Shown piece by piece: positions 1-11,400 of a DNA stretch of 34,045 bases. This DNA comes from Ophiothrix spiculata (taxonomy: Eukaryota > Echinodermata > Ophiuroidea > Amphilepidida > Ophiotrichidae): assembly GCA_000969725.1 (NCBI GenBank), contig JXSR01S034914.1; one strand, given 5' to 3'. Position 1 is the first letter of the stretch. Each line of letters opens with the position of its first letter. The notes under the pieces were generated by a model. It was given only the letters and a program-made list of their open reading frames with translations. It ran no database searches and was not told the origin of the DNA. The position numbers were made by a program, and so were the translations under genes.

Positions 1-118
1 AAATATACATGAGGTGATTGATTTCTCAAATACAAATTGCTAAATGTATTTCAATTTAATCTGGCCGAACAAAAAGAGTTCTTTGTTTCCTATAACACAA
101 GTGAAATGTGTCATCGTC

Positions 119-340
119 AAAAGAAGACATCAGGACCTTCCCATCATGCCTTGCTTCCAATGGGATTTTTTGGTACAGGTTTTAATGAGAGGGTTTAGGG
201 ATGAAACATACCACAATCATCAGACCTCATCCCAGTTTTGCATTTCAGATGTGTTTTATCCCTAAACCCTCTCATCACAACCCATGCAAAAAATCCCATT
301 GGAAGCAAGGCATGATGGGAAGGTCCTGATGTCTTCTTTT
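119..340. mobile_element. Mutator-like foldback MITE, copy 1
   Basis: Inverted arms of about 55 nt (AAAAGAAGACATCAGG outermost, then a CATCATGCCTTGCTTCC block) with further pairing inside (gagggtttaggga against tccctaaaccctc). It is flanked by a perfect 9-bp direct repeat GTCATCGTC at 110-118 and 341-349. A 9-bp target duplication with long arms fits Mutator-type elements. Non-coding. Related to the element at 14090-14330. Confidence 0.85.
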
Positions 341-544
341 GTCATCGTCAGATTAAAGGAGCAATCCACCATCCCAACCTCATCCCTTGGTCAAAAATTC
401 AGATTTTAGCTAGTACAAAGCAGGTATCTATTAAAAATATGAAACCTTTTTGGCAACTGTGTTTACCATTCTGCAGAAGAGTTTGGAATATGAAACCAAA
501 GGTCATATATTTGATTCAGAAATATTGATAAATTCTAATCTTTT

Positions 545-713
545 GGGCCTGTATTCCAGAAAGATGTTTAGCTAAACCATTGTTTAACTGAGCATCAACT
601 GTCCAGGAATGATACGCATCATTGCAGCTTTCAAGCAGAACAGTTCAATGAGTTGTGCTGTTGACGAGAAATAAAACCTTGATTTAGCTAAACACCTTTC
701 TTGAATACGGGCC
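545..713. mobile_element. Foldback element with GGCCYGTATTC ends
   Basis: Left end GGCCTGTATTCCAGAAAG pairs with right end CTTTCTTGAATACGGGCC; an inner pair TTTAGCTAAAC occurs on both sides. Flanks TTG and TTA could be a worn TTA target duplication, so a Harbinger-like MITE is likely. Confidence 0.6.
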
Positions 714-1336
714 TTAGTGTTTAATTTTTTTCTTTAATTCCAGGTTTAAAATAACACTATTATTTACACCAGTTCCATTCTTTCTGACTTGTGGTCACAA
801 TGTTAGAACTACCTAACCAGATAACAAACATATATAATCAATAAACCCTGAAGTATGCAACAAGCAATCAGACTCTGTTACATGATCCAAAGAATATCCG
901 TTGTATTCTACAACATTGTAAAGTGTTGTTTTTGTATTGTGTAAGAGACTAGCAATGATTGATTAAGACCAAATCACTGCATATTTATACATTTTGTACG
1001 TAAATCTTTCATGATTTTGGTATTATTTTTAGTTAATTTTGTTGCTACTACATAGACAAATCTTTAAAATAAGTTCATTTGACTGGGTACGTTGTTATGA
1101 TTCGAAAAGTACAGACTGATTTATTTCTGTGTACGGTCATATTGGTTTAAGTGTGTAAATTGGCTGCTTTTTGCATACTTCAAGATTTATAGATTATAGT
1201 GCCCCTGGGTTTGGTTTGAACAACATTTTTTTTGTGAGTGTGAAAATTCATGACAAAATACTTGGGAATATTGAAACCTATTCTCCTATTATATATACAA
1301 AACATACAGATCTCTGTGATGTTAAACATATGTGAT

Positions 1337-1576
1337 GGCTCACCACGAAAGGGGGGACTTAGCAGATAATATCAATTTTGATTTTTTATTTCATCTATTG
1401 AAGCATTTTCTAGGCTTTAAAATGACATCATACTTGCTAAAATTGATCAAGGCGAACACATTTTACAACAGAAAATCTGCTGGAAATCCTTATTATTTTC
1501 TATATTTTTTGCTGCCTATTTTCACTTGTTTATTGAAAATCGTTCTGTCGCAAAGTCCCCCTTTTCGGGGAGGGCC
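1337..1576. mobile_element. Foldback element with G-run ends
   Basis: Left GGCTCACCACGAAAGGGGGG is the imperfect inverse of right CCCCCTTTTCGGGGAGGGCC. The interior is AT-rich without a convincing gene. The target duplication is unclear. Confidence 0.55.
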
Positions 1577-1801
1577 ATGTGTTTTGAACTGGGTGCCCTG
1601 ATATTGAGGAGCCGTGACACTTGCGCGAGATTTTCATGTTCTTCTTTAAATTTTTAACACATTTTTGACAAAGCAAATGTATACATTTTCTGAAAGTTCT
1701 AAGTCTACAGAGCTCAAAATTAATGTTGTTTTTCATGTGGGATGTAAGACAAAGAACATAAGCTCCAATGAAATTTGATTTTTTTTTCGAAAAAAATTTC
1801 A

Positions 1802-1990
1802 CACTTTCCCAGCAATATTTCCCTTAGCACTGACTCTACCTTAGAAATAATGTCATTTTTGGATTCCTTGTGAAATTTCCATTCAGAAAATGTTTACTTT
1901 TCCTGTAGTAGTATACACGGTTACTAAAATAATGGCGCTCAAACAAAAATTGGCACTTGTTTTGGAAGTCAAAAAGTCAATTGTTGATGT
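1802..1990. repeat. Worn relative of the 1.05-kb element
   Basis: The block TTTGGATTCCTTGTGAAATT then AGAAAATGTTTACTTTT matches, with changes, the module near 20565-20612 of the 1.05-kb element. It looks like an old fragment of the same family. Confidence 0.5.
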
Positions 1991-2100
1991 CACACGAAAT
2001 TTTACCAGCTCAAAATGCATAGCCGGTTAGTCATCACATATGCATCTCTGTGATTTGCACAGACTTGAGGCTATAAAGCACTGCATATTTCAACTCTTAA

Positions 2101-2312
2101 TGTCTGTTCATAGTACGCCGCAACTTTATGCAGTGCGGCAAATTTTACTGATATATTGATCATTATTTGCTGCACCTTGCCGCACGTTGACGCATTTCAA
2201 GTTAAAACATATTTAACTTTATTGCGACGCCGCACTGCAGTTTCTTGCAGTAAACTGTGCAGTGCAGTAAAACAACGCACTGCACTGCAGTGCGGCGTAC
2301 TATGAACGGACC
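2101..2312. mobile_element. Foldback element with TTCATAGTACGCCGC ends
   Basis: TGTCTGTTCATAGTACGCCG on the left pairs with CGGCGTACTATGAACGGACC on the right. The interior repeats GCACTGCAGT-type strings (2230-2300). No clean target duplication. A Harbinger- or hAT-type MITE is likely. Confidence 0.65.
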
Positions 2313-3038
2313 TTGGGTATGTCACACCAATTAATATTGCCAACATTTATTTGGACTACAAAAAGTTCAATTCAAAAATATTCTCAAAAATTCACACATT
2401 ACTGAGTCATATTGTGGACATCTTCAACACTATTTCATAAGGATTATAACAAACCCCTGTAATATTTTTGTGTTTGGTCAAAAAAAAAGTTTTTTTTTTA
2501 ACCATAATAGTAGTAGTCAGGTTTCTAGCAAGGCTGGGTGGCGGTGGACAAAACCAAATGGCACTCTTAATTTCCACCCAGCTCTTGAGTTAAAATAATT
2601 TTGAGTCCAAACATACCCCAGCACCTCGGTCTAATAAGGTGGAAAATCAGTAAGGAAGGCAATTATAGAGAAATTGTGTAATCTTGCACTTTGTAACACA
2701 TGCAGCTTGAGACATAGACACGATTTGTGTCTGAAATCAGATTTACAAACCTATAATTTGATCATCACAAAATAGACAGGAATTATTTGTGTTAGGCTAT
2801 TCTCATCCACGGGTAAATATGATCCAACTTACACGCGCACCATACTGATACGCAAGTCAAACATACAGTACACGATATGTCTAATGCAGTTTTACCGTGA
2901 TAAGATACACACAAGCCTATTTGGTGTTGATCAAAATTATAGGTACCAAGTTTGTCTACACAAAAATCCAAAGATGCAATACCTCGGCCCTGATGCATTG
3001 TCAAAAAAGATAGCAATTAACAGCCATTTAACCTTTAA

Positions 3039-3405
3039 CCCTTTGAACCCTGGCCATTCCACGTGCATCTGTACCGCTGACCCGGGCCAACTTGAAAGTT
3101 AAAAAAACACAATATAACGCCTTAACTTCCTTTTATATTGATTTTTATCAAATTTACGAAAAATGTGAGGAATGGTTCAGTTCTGTCGAGTTAATAAGAG
3201 CAGAATGGCCGATCAACCATGTGTTCAAAGTTTTATTGGTGTCTTCCGATATAAATAAGACAATTGGAAATTTTAACTACCCATGCCTGTTGACACACAC
3301 ATCAAGTTTCTGACACATGACAAAAGTCCTTGAAGCCGGTTTACTCGTCGGGTATACGGTACATGTACACGTGAGCTGGTATACCGGCTCGTCGGGTTCA
3401 AAGGG
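3039..3405. mobile_element. piggyBac-like MITE, copy 1
   Basis: Ends CCCTTTGAACCC and its inverse, flanked on both sides by TTAA (3035-3038 and 3406-3409). TTAA targets and CCC termini are hallmarks of piggyBac elements. Next to the ends are GCCATTCCACGTGCA on one side and ACTCGTCGGGTATACGGTAC on the other. Non-autonomous; its partner at 8582-9082 is inverted relative to it. Confidence 0.85.
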
Positions 3406-3754
3406 TTAAACTTATTTGTCTAGAGAGAAATATTATACGCATACCATTTACAACTAACTATCGCCATTTCCAAACTCATTACAATTTCTGTATTTAAATT
3501 AAATACATTCGTTCAAAGGTTTCATTTAACTTGAATTCAAAAATATATAAAAATACACTTTTTCCTTCCAAAATTGGATACAATTGGGTGGGATGTAGCA
3601 AATTTTGAATTACAAAATATTGTACATATTTCATTATTGGATTTTGTCTCTAAAATTGTAATATTTACAAAACATAATACACTTCTGATCTAGGAATCTG
3701 GTCAAATGGTGACAACCACCAACATGTATCTTGTATTGATGTGTGTCTATAATA

Positions 3755-4552
3755 CAAGGTGTCCAAAAATGGTTACATGTTGAAAAACGATCATTTGCAA
3801 AAACAGCATTATTATATTTTGAGTTTTTACAAAATTTTATAAAAATAATAAACATGATTATTAAGTGTAATTTTAATATGCAAACCTTTTGCATTTGCAA
3901 TTAAATTAACGACACCTTCATTCCACACATTCCAGGGTGAGTTGTTTAAATTGACTCTGTCAATCAAACTGTTGCACAAAAGTTGAAGTATCTGAAATAA
4001 GCATGTTTAAGTTTCCATGTGTAACATTGTGTAACATTGATTCTTTAACAATTAAAACAAAAATGTTTCTTTTATGTTTACTAATATCCAGTAGCGGATC
4101 TAGGATCTGAATTTTACAGGGCAGAGAGTGTGTATTTCATCTTTTATAACAAAAAATGACCAAATTAGGCTGATTTTGCCAATTTAACAGGGGGCACCCG
4201 CTCCTTTCGCCCACCCCCTGTATCCGCGACTGATATCTATCATTATTATCTTGAGACCTTGATTTTGAACAATGAGTAGGAAAATGAGTAGGAAAATGAG
4301 AAAAAGTTTCATATAAAATAATACTAAATGAACGTGTTTACATTTTTTTAAATTTTGAATCAATGTGTTTTCTGACAAAGTACCGTATCTACCTTTGTTG
4401 ATAACTAATTAACATTATATTCTTGTGGTCTCAAAATTTAGATGAGAGACGTATTAAAATATTGGCAAAGTTTCATTGCTCCAACTGCTATACTTTTTGC
4501 AAACAATCATTTTTTCATTTTTCTACATGCAACCATTTTTGGGGACACCTGG
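3755..4552. mobile_element. Mariner-like non-autonomous element (TA target)
   Basis: Ends CAAGGTGTCC and inverse of CCAGGTGTCC, with about 45 nt of inverted pairing reaching AAAAATGGTTRCATGTWGAA. Flanked by TA at 3753-3754 and 4553-4554. The termini resemble other elements here that begin CAGKGTGTCYCAATAAAA. No transposase domain is visible inside. Confidence 0.8.
4089..4232. mobile_element. Small nested foldback, hAT-like ends
   Basis: CAGTAGCGGAT on the left and ATCCGCGACTG on the right, flanked by ATATC at 4084-4088 and 4233-4237. It sits wholly inside the mariner-like element, so it inserted later. The CAG-type termini are hAT-like, but only five bases of target repeat are clear. Confidence 0.65.
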
Positions 4553-4954
4553 TATAATGTGAATTGTTGGAGACATATCGAATTTTACCGCATTTCTTTT
4601 TTTTTCAGATTTTCAGGAGATTTGTTGCTTTTTAATTTTTTTCTTATATCGAGAGAGAAAAAAATAGTGACCTAAAAACGTAATAAAAAAATTTTCTGCG
4701 GGCGCATAGCCCTTTTGAGTTAAAAAAACCCCACTGCATAGCGCTTAGGGTTTTGGGCCTAAGGAACCTGAGACAGATTTTTTTTTTTTTTTTACTTTAT
4801 CGGTCACAAAGTTTTCCTAGTAATATTGTGATCTGGGAACAAATACCTGCTGAAACCTACATGGTACTTATAATAACTCCAAAATCAGGGGTAGAATTTC
4901 TCCTGGGGTTAATGATTCCATTTAAAATCTCTCTGATTGAGTTTGTTCAGAATT

Positions 4955-5189
4955 GGAGCACAATTAGGCCACAACTTTGTGCGGCCGGTCGCAACTTGGC
5001 CACAGCCTTGATTTTCCAAGATGGCGACTGTAGGTTTGATAATATACATCTAAATAATTTCAGAACATCTAATGAATGTTTTACAACATTCTTGAAGTGA
5101 CAAATCAAACCTACGGTCGCCATCTTGGAAAATCAAGGCTGTGCCCAGGTTGCGGCCAGCCACACAAAGTTGTGGCCTAATTGTGCCCC
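4955..5189. mobile_element. Long-armed foldback element
   Basis: About 86-nt arms at 4955-5040 and 5103-5189 starting GGRGCACAATTAGGCCACAA, with CCAAGATGGCGAC inside each. Only about 60 nt separates the arms. No clear target duplication. Confidence 0.8.
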
Positions 5190-6289
5190 GACGCCTTAGT
5201 GTCTTTGGACTCTTCTCCTGGTTGGAATAAAACATTTTACCATTCATAAGAAATATAATTTGCCTCTGCTGAAATTCTGGCCCTTACAAATTTTGTGACC
5301 TGTTTGAGACTATTGAAAAAGACGTAGGCTTCCCAAAAATATCACACATTTGATGGACAAGTTTTCAAATCACATGTGGTTCTACATATACATTTGACAG
5401 AGAAAACCATGCCATACAGAGCAACTACTAGAAAACCTTTTCATTTTTACGCGTCTTGTGCGCCAAGGTTAAAGTTCAAACGCAACTCACACGATTCTCG
5501 TGAGCTGGCGTGATTTGTCCGTTCTGTTGCTGTGCGGATTGATGATCGGTTTATTTGGTTTGTTGTTCACGCACGATGTGATTTGGTCCCGCCCAGAATG
5601 AAAAGCTTTTTTTCAGATGACTATAGTTTGTCAAACATACTGGGAAGGTTTATGAGACTCCTTGTGCGAGAGAAGTGACAGACCTCCCACAAACATATAC
5701 ACAGTGGAAAGGGAGATGGGCATTACGGCTGTTAGAAAATAAGCTTTTGGTTTCAACTTTTATCTTTACCTGATATTAATATCCCTGATATTTTTTCCTC
5801 CTGAAAAAATAAATATTATTTCAGGGTTGGCAGTAAAAATTGGTAACTTATAGAGCCCTGCAGAGTAGTGTGCATAGTGATTATATTTGTCATAAAATAA
5901 AAATTATATTCAAGTTGATGGTAAATGTTAGTGTCTCCACAAAAATGCGGCTACACAAAAGGCATGCTTATAAGCAGAATGGGGTGAATCCTAACTCAAT
6001 AATACTTTATTCTAAATTTTTGTGTTATTCCCAGACATTCAAACATGCAAACTTTTGGTAAAGTTAAAAGAGCATGCATGTTGTATATCAACGCACAAAA
6101 AATTATTGTACAATATTTTGTTCACTTTCACGGCCATTTGATCAAACTTTCCACATATTTTGTGAGGCCACATTATAATTGTGTTGGCTAATCTCGTTGA
6201 GACCTAAAGAGCAAAATTATAAATTAACACCATGAAGAAGATCAGCACATGCAACCCCCACTGATATACATCCATGTGATCAAAGGGGT
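5190..6289. other. No gene seen; AT-rich flank
   Basis: No convincing coding frame, RNA or element ends were found. Stretch 5450-5600 is richer in CpG but shows no motif I can name. Confidence 0.5.
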
Positions 6290-6783
6290 CACTGACTAGA
6301 GCTGGGATGTAACACAAGGGATACAAATTACTAAAATGTCTTCAAACAGGCTACTTCCTATTCTTTTGTACACGGTTTAATTTCCTGATGGTACAATATT
6401 TTTAATAAATTGGGAAATTTCCTGAAAAATTACATCCCTGCTAGAAGCACCATACAGGCAGTCACAGACAGAAGACTAGAAAGACCAGTCCTACATTAAA
6501 ATGCTTAAGCTACAAAACAGGACTTGGGATCACCGACTAGAACTGGGATGTAACACAAACGTTAAAGCTTACTGAAATGCCTTCAAACAGACCACTTTCT
6601 ATTCTTACATACACAGGATTTCCGGATGGTACAATATTTTTGATAAATTGGGAAATTTCCTGAAAAGTTATATCCCTGCTAGAAGCACCATACAAGCAGT
6701 CACAGAGGACAGAAGACTAAAAAGAACAACCAGCCCTGGTATACATTGACATGCTTAAGCAGGGAAACAGGACTGGGAGCACC
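6290..6783. repeat. Tandem duplication, two units of 241-250 nt
   Basis: The unit starting CACTGACTAGAGCTGGGATG at 6290 recurs as CACCGACTAGAACTGGGATG at 6531. Both hold GGTACAATATTTTT, TTGGGAAATTTCCTGAAAA and AGAAGCACCATACA in order. The copies differ at about one base in ten plus small indels. Non-coding. Confidence 0.85.
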
Positions 6784-6862
6784 AGAAAGACAACCAGAGG
6801 GCAGAACATTCTTGGACTCTCGTTGATTGAGCAGACCACTTGCAGTGAACAATTAGGCATTA

Positions 6863-7406
6863 GGCCAAACAAAAAAAAAGTTTGTTTCTGGTAACATGCT
6901 TGAAAAGTACAATGCGATACTTTTTATTTTTTACTTTTCGAAAATGCAATGCGATATGGTATTTTTCTTGTTTTCTGTTTATTTTACAAAAAATGCTTAC
7001 TTGATCAGCTGATATTCAGAGTGTAAAGCCACGAAAATCAACACGCATGAATTCATATTAATTTGACCCAAACTTTTATCTCGAGAGCACATATATATTC
7101 GTACTTGTTCGACCGTTGTATGACTGTAAATTCTGCATCGGGTAACATAGTTGTGGACCACAGTTTCGAGCCAGTATCTTAGAAGCGCTAAATATTTCGC
7201 TGGCTCTCACATATGTACGATTAATTGTGATTTAAGTTTTTTACGCAAGTCTCCAGTAAGCTTTTTTACAGAATTGTTTTATTTATCAAAAATAAAGATT
7301 TTTTTTTGATACGAAATATTAAAAAAAAAAAATTACTGCGGGAAATATGTAACTTAACAGAAACGTGCACGGGTTACCAGAAACAAACTTGTTTCTTGTT
7401 TTGGCC
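6863..7406. mobile_element. Harbinger-like MITE, TTA target
   Basis: Termini GGCCAAACAAAA and TTGTTTTGGCC lead into a perfect inner pair AAGTTTGTTTCTGGTAAC. TTA is found at 6860-6862 and 7407-7409. 544 nt, AT-rich, no gene. TTA targets are typical of PIF/Harbinger. Confidence 0.8.
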
Positions 7407-7689
7407 TTAAATGAGGTCATAGAACCGCCTAACACATCAGATCATTTTGTGTGTTATTAGCAGGGGATCGCACACAGTCAATGACTAAGGCTGAATTTTA
7501 ATATACTCAAACCACTTCTGTTTTGAGCAGATGCATTTCGTGTAATAATATTGAATACAAATGCTCGCCCCAATTGAATCTAAATCAAATGAAATAAAAA
7601 TGCAACAAAAGTTCAGCACCTCTCAATCAGCTTTGCGCTGACGCCAAGTGGTGCTAATGTTCAATACTCAAGGGCTTCATTTTTGAAAA

Positions 7690-7880
7690 ATGCTGAAGAG
7701 CTATAAATTACTCTCCTGAACGAAAGGTTCCAGGAGAGTTGTCAGGAGAGTGATTTGAGGTCACACCATTAGATATTAACTGGTTTTAGCAGTTTCAGGT
7801 GAGCTAAATATTGCTCTCCTAAAAGACTGTTTAGGCGAGCATAGGAGAGCAATCACTCTAGCTCGCCTTAAAAACGAAGG
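7690..7880. repeat. Segment rich in CTCTCCT/AGGAGAG and GCGAGC motifs
   Basis: Short inverted motifs (CTCTCCTGAA, CAGGAGAG, AGGCGAGC, GAGAGCAAT) alternate on both strands. A similar mix is at 16741-16935, so this is likely a worn foldback family. Confidence 0.5.
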
Positions 7881-8238
7881 CCTGTATCTATCGGCGAGTT
7901 GAAAACATCACAAGTGTACATATGCCCCATGCTTTTGGGTTTTTGTCCCAAGTATAAATTCAGCTTCAATCCTATCTTATTTCATCAAACTTCCATTTTC
8001 TCACTGACAGCCACTGACTGAGTATACATTTGATCATTTGAATAATCAATTGATTCAATGTCATTTTTTTCAACAAAACTCGAAGTCTATACACAATAGC
8101 AACAGGTCAATCAATTCCAACATCCCAACCCAGGGCTCCAAATACCTTTCGTACAAACAAGGGGATGAGGTTGAACTCCTGTAGTGGTTTCTTTCATTGG
8201 CCACAATCATACTTAGGGCTAATAGACCTCAGACCCCA

Positions 8239-8269
8239 TTTATTCCGAGACGTAATCTTAAAATTTATT
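8239..8269 (-). promoter_or_regulatory. PPM1G: Candidate polyadenylation signals of PPM1G
   Basis: Two AATAAA hexamers read on the minus strand, at 8269-8264 and 8244-8239, about 27 and 52 nt past the stop codon. Either could end a very short 3' UTR. The AT-rich flank has further chance AATAAA strings, so the true site is not settled. Confidence 0.4.
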
Positions 8270-8295
8270 GCTAGTACTGGACAGTAGCTACTTCA

Positions 8296-8481
8296 CTAAC
8301 TATCTGATTTGGTTCGTTTGCTAGCACTCTCCTCCTTCTTCTCCGTATCATCCGTGGTTTTCCTTTTTGATCCTACAGAGACCTTCTTTGTGTCATGGTT
8401 GAATTGGACAATGACGCATGTCATGTTATCGCAACCTGTTCCATCCCCGCTGGTATCTGGTGCTAGACAGGCATCAAATAG
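8296..8481 (-). CDS. PPM1G: PPM1G exon 9, stop codon and basic tail
   Basis: Residues 544-604: [27 protein letters not shown] (D561 is the last metal-site aspartate), then a Lys/Arg/Ser/Glu-rich tail with GSKRK and SKRTK clusters ending in TAG at 8298-8296. The tail resembles the human KKKKAKRD end in charge but not in sequence, and probably acts as a nuclear localisation signal (inference). Acceptor ttacag. Confidence 0.95.
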   Translation of the reverse strand, partial: LFDACLAPDTSGDGTGCDNMTCVIVQFNHDTKKVSVGSKRKTTDDTEKKEESASKRTKSDS

Positions 8482-11400
8482 CTGTAACATTTAAAAGACA
8501 TAAAAAATGCATTGTTTTCAAAATCAATCATGTAAATCAGTAATTTATAAATTGCCTGCCTAAAAAGTGCTAAATTATTAACCCTTTGAATCCGACGAGC
8601 CGGAATAACGGCTCACGTGTATATGTACCGTATACCCGATGAGCCAGTTTACCGGCTTCTAGGTCACGTGTCAGGAACTTGATGTGTCTGTCAACATGCA
8701 TGGGTCATTACAGAATTCAATGGTCTTATTTATATAGGAAGACATCAACGAAGCATTGAACCCATGGTTGATGGGTCATTTTGCTCTTATTGACTCGACA
8801 GAAGTGACAAATTCCACATATTTTTGCAAATTTGATCACAATTTTCAACAAATGTGGCTTTACCCATAGACTACAACATTAATGTCAAATATATTGGTCG
8901 CCATAAATAATATTCTTTTGTGAATGCTGGTTATTGGAATATTTCAGACTACTGTAAAATGAAAAAGTAAACCAAGAGAAATCAAAATCCAAGTAAGTTT
9001 AGGGGTTATATTGTGTTTTTAAACTTTCGGGTTGGTCCGGGTCAGCGGTACTGTACATGTGGAATGGCCAGGGTTCAAAAGGTTAAAGTAAAATAAGTAA
9101 ACTATGCAATTTTTTTAATGTTTTTTCAAATTGTTTCCATTTTTTCCAATTATTATATTTTACTTAATTTTCTTAATCTACCGGTAATTTACCAGTTTTT
9201 AATTTACCAGTAAATTAACAACATTGGAACAACTAAAACCTGTAAGACTGCAGCAATAATCAAAACCAAATGTTTGCCATATTTGTTATTGAGCAAAGTG
9301 ATTACTGCTTTAATTTGTGATTATTATAAAAGTTGTTATACAGTGTGTCTCAATAAAAACTGTGCAAGTTTAAAACCGTTTCTGCGGCAAAACCAAAAGA
9401 CAAGGGTAATATAATGGTACATCAGTGTAAAGGCAAAACTCCAAGCTTTCAAACACCGTTTGTTTCATTACGTTTTGTCTTTGCAAACCAGAGATTTGGT
9501 TCATTAAACACAAATTTTGAGAAACCCATTTGTGCCACTTTTCAGAAAACTGATTGAACATTGGTTTTTTATATTCAGTGCCTTTCCTGTAAATAAAAAA
9601 TGTTCATTTGTAAGACAAGAATGTACAAGTTACTCAATATCATTAATCATGTATTGATCTTGAGCTTCAAGTGTAATAATAAGTGATAAGCTGTCCATTC
9701 ATATGAGCAAGACACTTTGCAATATTCAATAGGGAAGTATTGAAAATGCTTGCTCATTCTGACTTAGAGCACGTAATACATCTGAGAGAAACCTCTGCTG
9801 GGTGTTAACTAAATATTTGGCAAAGGGATTCTTCCTGATGTTAGATATCATAGAATCATGAAGAACAACTATTGCTTCATCAATGTTTAGCTGCAATCTT
9901 CCACTTCTGGGTCTACCAGAATTTCCTTTATTTAAGTTCGTACTTGTCACCGAAGCTAAATACTTGGCATAACGACTGACAGGCGTATTCCAAGGAGTCC
10001 GTGTATTCGGATAGGATATCATGAATTGCCTAAGAACATCATTAGGATGTCTAGTTTCATGACATTTCAGAAGGCCTACCATGAAGACTCGTTCATCAAA
10101 CGTAAACTGCACTCGCACTGCCATTCTTTAAGAGTGCTTAAAGTCCGAATGAGCAAGCATCTCCAATGCTTCCCGGACTTTAAACCTCTTTTCTTCCATT
10201 GATAATATTTGTTGAGGATGTTTATGTAATCTCGTTTGAAAAGATGAACACGAAGGTTAAAGATAACAGCTTTTCAAGTTCATTCACCACCATTCTTCTT
10301 ATTAACATTCTGAATCCCTATTGAATATTGCTAAGTGACTCATTCATATGAATGGACAGCTTATCACTTATTATCACACTTCAAGTTCAAGATTAATTCA
10401 TGATTAATGATATTCAGTAATTTGTACATTTTGGTCCTACAAATGAACAGTTTTATTAACATAAAAAGGCACTGAATATCAAAAAACAATGTTCAATCAG
10501 TTTTCTGAAAATGGCACAAATGGGTTTTTCAAAATGTGTGTTTAATGAAGCATATCTCTAGTTTACAAAGACAAAAAGTAATGAAACAAACGAAATTTAG
10601 AAGCTTGGAGTTTTGCCTTTACAGTAATGTACCATTATATTACCCTAATCTTTTGGTTTTGCCAGAGAGGGCGCTTTTAAACTTGCACAATTTTTATTGA
10701 GACACACTGTAGTGTAAACGGTTCTATTCTTGAATACTTATTTTAAGGGCACAGATAAGCACTTGACCCTGTGCATAAATAGAGAACCATCTTTTATAAC
10801 TTTTCGAAACCATACCTCTTCAACTATGCCAGACAACGTGTAGGCTTCACCATCCTCGTCCTCCTGGCCAATCCGCTCTGAAACAAAGTCTATAACTTCT
10901 TGGCTGGACATCACATTCCTGCAAATTTTAAGAAAAGAATGGGTCTTAATGGTTTTGACTAGAATTTTGTTTAAATTGATAGCAACACCTTGCTGTATCT
11001 CCTTGTACAGCAGCATATATAATCTGGCAACCTAGAAGTATAAATTAGACTCTTTTACGAGATCCATAGCATATCCTTTGTGTTAGGCTGCGATCACATA
11101 GAACTATACTATTCGGGTATACGGTGCACGATTTCACCTGGGCAGTCGTATAGATACAATCGCACACGTGAATTTGATGCTACCGGGTCACATAAGAGGG
11201 CACTATTCGAAAAAACATATAGCTCGCCATGCCTGAATAAAATAGCCATCGAATAGCGTATAGCGAATACCGTATACTATGTGATCGCAGCCTTATAAAA
11301 CATTGTGTACTAGTGTTTTAGTACTGTGTAAGAGACTAGAAATGATTGCAGTGTAGAACATTAGTATACTCTTATCATTACTACATAGGCGGGAATTGTT

